NCBI GenBank assembly: GCA_945906935.1
Contig: CAMDSO010000008.1
Location: forward strand, 1 to 63,855
Length of the DNA: 63,855 bases
Origin: Bordetella parapertussis
GTDB taxonomy: Bacteria; Pseudomonadota; Gammaproteobacteria; Burkholderiales; SG8-41
Reading direction: 5' to 3'
Shown one piece after another: positions 57,729 through 63,855 of this stretch. Both the position numbers and the translations under genes were made by a program. The notes under the pieces were generated by a model, which ran no database searches, was not told the DNA's origin, and saw only the letters and a list, made by a program, of their open reading frames with translations. Within the stretch, counting starts at the first letter, position 1, and each line of letters opens with the position of its first letter.

Positions 57729-59915
57729 ATGATTTTTGCCCGCGTCGCCCTTGATGTGCCGCTTAACACGCTATTTGATTACCGGGTGGGGCCAACGCAA
57801 GTGGTCGCTGTCGGCGGGTTTGTGTTGGTCCCGTTCGGTAAAAAGATCGTCGTGGGGGTGGTCCTCGAGCTTGCCAAGACCACGACGCTGTCTTTATCGC
57901 GGGTCCGCGGCGTTCTTGACGTAATCGGCAATATTCCGCCTTTGCCGCCAGATGTGTTGGCAGTGCTCAAATTCTGCAGTGACTACTACCACCACCCGAT
58001 TGGCGCAGTGGTAGTCAATGCCCTGCCAACGCGACTACGGCGTCGTAATGCAACGAAGCCACAAGCTGTGGCCTATCGTTTAACGGCGGTAGGCCAGCTC
58101 ATAGATACCGCAACATTGCCAGCGCGAGGCAAATCGCGACGCGAACTAATGGGCTGGCTAAAAGCATCAGGTGAGGGTATTGGCGCGGCGACGCTGCGCG
58201 CCAGGATGCCAAGCGCAGCCACCTTGCTGAAAGATCTGATTGCGCGAGGCTGGGTCGAAACCTTTGCGGAACAGCCTTACCAAGGCGCGGCGACAGGATC
58301 AGAAATTTTGCCGCGACCGACACTAACTAACGCGCAAGAAGCGGCGGTCAAGGCCGTACGGTCGTCCTTCAACCGGTTCAGCCCGTGGCTGCTTCATGGG
58401 ATCACTGGCAGTGGCAAGACCGAAATCTACCTAGAGCTCATTGCCACAGCACTCGAAGCAAATCAGCAAACACTCTTGCTGGTGCCGGAAATCAACCTCA
58501 CCCCTCAGCTTGAAAGCCGCATTCAATCGCGGTTTCCTGAGACCTTTGTCGTTCGACTTAACAGTGGTCTCAACGACAGCGAGCGCTTACTAAATTGGCT
58601 GGCGGCGCAATCCGGGGCCGCCGGCATCGTCGTGGGCACACGGCTGGCAGCATTCACGCCCATGCCCGCGCTCGGCTTGATTATTGTTGATGAGGAACAC
58701 GATGCCTCGTTCAAACAGGGCGATGGTTTACGCTACTCCGCGCGCGACATATCGCTGCTCCGCGCTAAACAACGGGCGGTTCCAATCGTGCTGGGCTCGG
58801 CTACCCCATCACTGGAAACCTACTATCAAGCGCAGCGCGGACGATACGGCCTCCTGACCCTCGAGCAACGCGCAAATGCGGCCATTCCGGAAATTACGAC
58901 CGCAAACATCCGTGGTGCGGCGCTCATCGATGGCTTATCACAAGAGGTATTGCATGCGATCAAGGAAAACACACGCCGCGGGCAACAATCTCTCATCTAC
59001 GTCAATCGACGCGGCTACGCGCCCGTCCTGATTTGTCCGAGCTGTCGCTGGACTTCCGGCTGCCCCCGCTGCTCCGTAAAACTTGTCTTACATCTGAAAA
59101 CCCGACTAATGCGATGTCATCACTGCGGCCATCAGGAACGCACTCCCGCAGCCTGTCCGCAATGCGGCAATCCCGAATTAACACCCTTGGGACAGGGAAC
59201 CCAGCGGGTTGAAGAGGCCTTGGCCCGCATTTTTCCTGCAGCCCGCATGCTGCGGATTGACCGTGACACCACCAGAGCCAAAGGCGCTTGGACTCAAATG
59301 CGCCAGCAAATTCATGACGGATCGGTTGACCTGCTGGTCGGCACTCAAATCCTCGCCAAAGGTCATGACTTCCCGGCATTAACGTTGGTCTGCGTAATTA
59401 ATGCGGATGCTTCCCTCTACAGCACGGATTACCGCGCGAGCGAGCGCTTATTTGCAAATTTGATGCAGGTGTCGGGGCGTGCCGGTCGGGCTGAGTCAGC
59501 TGGCCGGGTTTTGATTCAAACAGAGTTCCCTGAACATCCGCTCTACGTCGCCCTGCGGCGACAGAACTTTAATGATTTTGCGAAAGATGTATTGTCGGAA
59601 CGCAAGCAGGCTGGCCTGCCGCCTTATACACACCAGGTGATCTTACGCGCCGAAGCGCTCGAACAAGAAACCGCCATGGACTTTCTGCGGGACGCTGCGA
59701 GGCGAGCAGATGCCGACGGCGCGGAAGTCGCGGTGTTCGATCCCGTCCCGGCCGGCATGGCCAGACTCGCCGGCAAGGCACGCGCACAACTCACCGTACA
59801 ATCGCGTTCACGTTCGGCGTTACACAGTTTCCTGAATGCTTGGGAGCAAGAACTCAAAAAAATTGCCGCGCCCAAAGTGCGATGGGCGCTCGACATCGAC
59901 CCACAGGAGTCATGA
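57729..59915 (+). CDS. priA: Primosomal helicase PriA
   Basis: [39 protein letters not shown]; zinc-binding [17 protein letters not shown]...[18 protein letters not shown]. Confidence 0.97.
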   Translation: MIFARVALDVPLNTLFDYRVGPTQVVAVGGFVLVPFGKKIVVGVVLELAKTTTLSLSRVRGVLDVIGNIPPLPPDVLAVLKFCSDYYHHPIGAVVVNALPTRLRRRNATKPQAVAYRLTAVGQLIDTATLPARGKSRRELMGWLKASGEGIGAATLRARMPSAATLLKDLIARGWVETFAEQPYQGAATGSEILPRPTLTNAQEAAVKAVRSSFNRFSPWLLHGITGSGKTEIYLELIATALEANQQTLLLVPEINLTPQLESRIQSRFPETFVVRLNSGLNDSERLLNWLAAQSGAAGIVVGTRLAAFTPMPALGLIIVDEEHDASFKQGDGLRYSARDISLLRAKQRAVPIVLGSATPSLETYYQAQRGRYGLLTLEQRANAAIPEITTANIRGAALIDGLSQEVLHAIKENTRRGQQSLIYVNRRGYAPVLICPSCRWTSGCPRCSVKLVLHLKTRLMRCHHCGHQERTPAACPQCGNPELTPLGQGTQRVEEALARIFPAARMLRIDRDTTRAKGAWTQMRQQIHDGSVDLLVGTQILAKGHDFPALTLVCVINADASLYSTDYRASERLFANLMQVSGRAGRAESAGRVLIQTEFPEHPLYVALRRQNFNDFAKDVLSERKQAGLPPYTHQVILRAEALEQETAMDFLRDAARRADADGAEVAVFDPVPAGMARLAGKARAQLTVQSRSRSALHSFLNAWEQELKKIAAPKVRWALDIDPQES

Positions 59916-60021
59916 TCCATTAAGCCCTAAACCCTGTTTGCACTCTGGCGCGCTCCGTGAATGGCCATGCCTGCGTGTTAGAATGCGCCGCGTTTCCCTC
60001 AAAAACTATCTGAAATATCCG

Positions 60022-61707
60022 ATGAATTCCGTAGCGATTTCGGATTTCCGAATCCATCTTGGCGAATTATTCAGAAGCGCCCTCGCGACCGTCGCGCCGG
60101 GGGTTCCAATTGCTGAAATAATCCTTGAACGGCCCAAGCAAGCTCAGCACGGCGATTACGCCTGCAACATCGCATTGCAACTGGCGAAAACGCTGAAACG
60201 AAAACCCCGCGACATCGCCGCTGAAGTCATCGCAGCGTTACCGGATTCGCCTTACCTCGCCAAAACAGAAATTGCCGGCGCCGGATTCATTAATTGCTTC
60301 CTGAAAGCCGAGGCGCATCAAACGATCGTCAGTCGGATTCTTCAGGAAGGTCAGACCTTCGGTCATAGCTTCACCGGCGCAGCTCAAAAAGTAGTGGTCG
60401 AATTCGTCTCGGCGAACCCGACCGGGCCGCTGCATGTCGGACATGGCAGGCAAGCCGCGCTCGGTGACGCCATCTCCGCATTACTGGAGACCCAAGGCTA
60501 TGCGGTTATGCGGGAGTTCTATTACAACGATGCCGGCGTGCAAATCCGCAACCTCGCGCTGTCAGTGCAGGCGCGAACGCGTGGTTTCAAACCTGGCGAC
60601 GCAGAATGGCCCGAGGGCGGCTATCAGGGCGAATACGTGCAAGAAATCGCCAATGATTTTCTCGCTTGCAAGTCTGTGGTAGCGAGCGACAGCACCGAGG
60701 TCAGCGCTAACGGTAACCGTGACGATGAGGAAAGTATTCGTCGCTTCGCAGTCGCCTATTTGCGGCGCGAACAGGACATCGACCTGGAAAAATTCGATGT
60801 TAAATTTGATATCTACTATCTCGAATCGAGTCTATACGCCGACGGCCGGGTAGCGTCCGCAGTCAAAGCCTTGATCGCCAGCGGTAAAACCTATGAGCAG
60901 GACGGCGCCCTATGGTTGCGTACTACCGATTTTGGCGATGACAAAGACCGGGTGGTTCGGAAGTCAGACAAGAGCTACACCTATTTTGTACCTGACGTGG
61001 CATATCACGTCACCAAATGGGAGCGCGGCTTTTCGACCGCCATCAACGTTCAGGGCACTGACCACCACAGCACTATTACGAGGGTGCGCGCCGGCTTACA
61101 GGCGCTCGAAATTGGCATCCCCGCGGGATTCCCGGATTACATTTTACACAGCATGGTGAAAGTCATGCGCGGCGGCGAAGAGGTCAAGATCTCCAAGCGC
61201 GCGGGCTCCTATGTAACCCTGCGGGATCTGGTTGAATGGGTAGGGCGGGATGCCGTGCGGTTCTTTCTGGTCTCGCGGCGCGCCGATTCAGAATTTGTTT
61301 TCGACATCGATCTCGCTTTGGCCAAAAGCGAGGAAAACCCCGTTTATTATGTCCAGTACGCTCACGCCAGGATTTGCAGCGTAGTCGCGCAATGGGGTGG
61401 GGACGCTGACGTTTTGAAAGCCATCCCTCTCACAACACTGACTGAAGAACGCGAACTCAGTCTGCTGAAAAGACTCGGCGAATATCCGGAAACCATCAGC
61501 TTGGCAGCCCGTGAATTTTCACCCCATCAGGTAGCTTATTATCTGCGAGAACTAGCCGGGGAATTTCACGGCTACTACAACTCAACCCGCTTCTTGGTAG
61601 CGGAGGAACCCGTTAAGTTGGCACGCCTTGCGCTAGCGGTGGCGACCCGGCAATTGCTACACGCCGGACTTGCGGTTCTCGGTGTTAGTGCCCCGGAAAA
61701 AATGTAA
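60022..61707 (+). CDS. argS: Arginyl-tRNA synthetase
   Basis: [42 protein letters not shown]; start at ATG 60022. Confidence 0.97.
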   Translation: MNSVAISDFRIHLGELFRSALATVAPGVPIAEIILERPKQAQHGDYACNIALQLAKTLKRKPRDIAAEVIAALPDSPYLAKTEIAGAGFINCFLKAEAHQTIVSRILQEGQTFGHSFTGAAQKVVVEFVSANPTGPLHVGHGRQAALGDAISALLETQGYAVMREFYYNDAGVQIRNLALSVQARTRGFKPGDAEWPEGGYQGEYVQEIANDFLACKSVVASDSTEVSANGNRDDEESIRRFAVAYLRREQDIDLEKFDVKFDIYYLESSLYADGRVASAVKALIASGKTYEQDGALWLRTTDFGDDKDRVVRKSDKSYTYFVPDVAYHVTKWERGFSTAINVQGTDHHSTITRVRAGLQALEIGIPAGFPDYILHSMVKVMRGGEEVKISKRAGSYVTLRDLVEWVGRDAVRFFLVSRRADSEFVFDIDLALAKSEENPVYYVQYAHARICSVVAQWGGDADVLKAIPLTTLTEERELSLLKRLGEYPETISLAAREFSPHQVAYYLRELAGEFHGYYNSTRFLVAEEPVKLARLALAVATRQLLHAGLAVLGVSAPEKM

Positions 61708-61716
61708 CATTCGACT

Positions 61717-62328
61717 ATGAGTAAAGATTACAAAAGTTCGAATAGAACCGTTCCCAGCGGCAAAGGGGGCGCCGGCTCGCTGATGGTTGGTATCTTGATC
61801 GGGCTATTGCTTGGCCTCGGGCTTTCTCTGGCGGTTGCTTGGTATATCAACAAAATGCCAACACCTTTTCAGGCTCGCTCCAGCCAGTCTGGTAAAGGAG
61901 ATTCACAAAAGTCGGTTGGTAACGAGACTGCAAAGGGCGACGAAAAAAGTGCGAAGACAGAGACCAAGCCGCGCTTTGATTTCTACAAGATTCTGCCCGG
62001 CTCAGAAGAGCCCGCCACCGACCAGCAGTTAAGGGATGCCGAACAGCAGAAACCTACCGCACAAGCAAGAGAAGCCTTCTATCTGCAGGCTGGCGCATTT
62101 CAAAACGCGCCCGACGCAGACAACCTAAAAGCCCGTCTTGCACTAATGGGTATGGAGGCAACTGTGCAAACAACCACCTTGCCCGACAAGGGCGTCTGGC
62201 ATCGCGTTCGATCCGGCCCGTATTCAACGGTTGAGGAACTTAATAGGGCGAGGGCGGCCCTAAAGCAGGGCGGTATCGATACCACGTTGATTAAAGTCCG
62301 TGAAACAACATCGCAATCGGAAAAATAA
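61717..62328 (+). CDS. SPOR domain-containing inner-membrane protein
   Basis: Single TM segment and C-terminal SPOR repeat AFYLQAGAFQNAPDADNLKARLALMGMEATVQ. Confidence 0.9.
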   Translation: MSKDYKSSNRTVPSGKGGAGSLMVGILIGLLLGLGLSLAVAWYINKMPTPFQARSSQSGKGDSQKSVGNETAKGDEKSAKTETKPRFDFYKILPGSEEPATDQQLRDAEQQKPTAQAREAFYLQAGAFQNAPDADNLKARLALMGMEATVQTTTLPDKGVWHRVRSGPYSTVEELNRARAALKQGGIDTTLIKVRETTSQSEK

Positions 62329-62344
62329 CCAGTTGGGAGAACTC

Positions 62345-63028
62345 ATGATATCTATGCTTAAACGACTTGTGGTAACTGGATGCGTTGCGCTGCTCATGTC
62401 AACAACTGGCCTGGCTTTGGCGCAAACAGCACCTACGCTGGGACGCGACTTTACGATGATCAACCCGCCCCAGCCGACTGACAGCGGCAAAAAAATCGAG
62501 GTCGTCGAGTTCTTTTGGTATGGCTGCATACATTGTTATCACCTTGAGGCTCCGTTAAAAGGTTGGCTCAAACGCAAACCTGCAGATATTGAGTTCCGCT
62601 ATGTGCCGGCGATTTTCGACCCGGCATCCTGGGGGCCGATGGCACGCGCGTTTTATGCGCTTGATGCAATCGGGGTAGGCGGCAAGTATCACGACGATAT
62701 ATTCGGCGCTATCCATAAGGATGGCTTCAAAGCCATGGTTACCGACCCGCGCGTTATGGCCGATTGGTTTGCCAACAAGGGCGTAGACCGGCAAAAATTT
62801 GTAGACGCCTACAACTCCTTTGCCGTAAACGGCAAGGTGAAACGCTCCGAAGACATTACTCGCAGCTACGATGTGTCGGGGACTCCGGCAATTGCCGTTG
62901 ATGGGAAATATATGACCGGGCCGTCCATGGTGCTCGGCGCTGACGGCAGCGTAAATTATGACCGGTTTTTTCAAGTCGTCGATCAGCTGATTGTACGCGC
63001 GCGCAAGGAGCGCGCAGGACAAAAATAG
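62345..63028 (+). CDS. dsbA: Thiol:disulfide interchange protein DsbA (CIHC active site)
   Basis: Signal peptide; VEFFWYGCIHCYHLEAPLKGWLKRKP; VSGTPAIAVDGKYM. Confidence 0.93.
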   Translation: MISMLKRLVVTGCVALLMSTTGLALAQTAPTLGRDFTMINPPQPTDSGKKIEVVEFFWYGCIHCYHLEAPLKGWLKRKPADIEFRYVPAIFDPASWGPMARAFYALDAIGVGGKYHDDIFGAIHKDGFKAMVTDPRVMADWFANKGVDRQKFVDAYNSFAVNGKVKRSEDITRSYDVSGTPAIAVDGKYMTGPSMVLGADGSVNYDRFFQVVDQLIVRARKERAGQK

Positions 63029-63031
63029 CGC

Positions 63032-63694
63032 ATGCGCGCTATCCGTCAGGACCTGTTCAGTTTTCTGTTAACAGTTTGCTTCGGGGTCTGGATCGGCAGT
63101 CCGGTTTTAGCTCAGCCCATCCAGCCTGAGATCGATTATCGAGTTCTCTCTCGTTCTCAACCAGTCCCTGACGGCAATCGGATCGAGGTCATTGAGTTTT
63201 TCTTCTACCCCTGTCCTTACTGCAACGAGCTGGCCCCGGAAGTTGAGCGCTGGCAGAAAACACTCCCTCCAGATGTTGTTGTTCGACGGGCGCCGGTCGT
63301 TAGGCATGACAGCTGGGTGCCATTGGCGAAAATTTATTTTGCTCTTGAGACGCTTGGTGAAGTGGCTCGATTGCATCTGGCCGTCTATCGGAGCTATCAC
63401 ACCGACGGCCTGCAGATTAACCGTGAACCCGTTGTAGAGACATGGGCCGCAAAAAATAGTATTGATGGCGCTAAATTTATGGCGAGCTATCGGTCTGCAG
63501 AGGTGCAACTAAAAGTTGATCTTGCACGAAAAATGACCTTGGACTACGAGGTTCAGGCGATGCCGTCTTTTGTAGTAGATGGCCGCTATATAACTTCAAG
63601 CAGCATGACATCTAATGTGCCTAAGGTGCTTTCGGTTGTGGATGCGTTGATCCGCCTCGCGCGCAAAAATAGGGTGGATATATCCATTCGATAA
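63032..63694 (+). CDS. Second DsbA-family oxidoreductase (CPYC active site)
   Basis: Signal peptide; IEFFFYPCPYCNELAPEVERWQKTLP; VQAMPSFVVDGRYITSSSM; 3 nt after dsbA. Confidence 0.9.
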   Translation: MRAIRQDLFSFLLTVCFGVWIGSPVLAQPIQPEIDYRVLSRSQPVPDGNRIEVIEFFFYPCPYCNELAPEVERWQKTLPPDVVVRRAPVVRHDSWVPLAKIYFALETLGEVARLHLAVYRSYHTDGLQINREPVVETWAAKNSIDGAKFMASYRSAEVQLKVDLARKMTLDYEVQAMPSFVVDGRYITSSSMTSNVPKVLSVVDALIRLARKNRVDISIR

Positions 63695-63840
63695 GAGTGC
63701 CGTTTGCCATATTGACAGCGTTGATCGCTGATTAAGGCGAAGCTCTGGCCTCTGGCTTGATTGTTCCGCTACCAGACTTACTCTACGGTGATGAAGTGCT
63801 TTTGGTAGTAGGTACTTGTCAACATTACCTACTAGCAGAA

Positions 63841-63855
63841 TTACTCCACGGTGAC
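63841..63855 (-). CDS. Possible 3' end of glmS (only the last codons V-T-V-E-stop in the window)
   Basis: Reverse complement GTCACCGTGGAGTAA = VTVE*, the typical GlmS C-terminus; truncated by window edge. Confidence 0.35.
   Translation of the reverse strand, partial: VTVE

Overview
This 64 kb window is mostly conserved chromosome with a betaproteobacterial-type gene order: ilvD, livKHMGF, purHD-fis-dusB, murU/amgK-lptD-surA-pdxA-rsmA, thiDE-hemL, engB-hemB, mrcA/pilMNOPQ-aroK-aroB-dgt-gltBD-hemE-priA-argS and dsbA. I see no CRISPR array, prophage, IS element or obvious defence island. The items most worth following up are: (1) a candidate minus-strand sRNA between engB and hemB, with CUCCUCCC (anti-Shine-Dalgarno-like) in a hairpin loop and a strong intrinsic terminator running antisense into the 3' end of engB; (2) a livF-overlapping histidine kinase followed by a Ser/Thr kinase carrying two C-terminal receiver domains, i.e. 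a possible His->Asp->Ser/Thr relay tied to an amino-acid transporter; (3) an HtrA/S1C-like protein next to ilvD whose catalytic His and Asp positions appear replaced; (4) a secreted PliI-like gene split by one in-frame TAA; (5) the hemE-priA intergenic region, with two perfect DnaA-box consensus sites, mutually exclusive hairpins and an AT-rich tract; (6) a duplicated glmS-3'-end-like sequence with a dyad at the right edge. Calls rest on reading the supplied translations and sequence; no database search was run.
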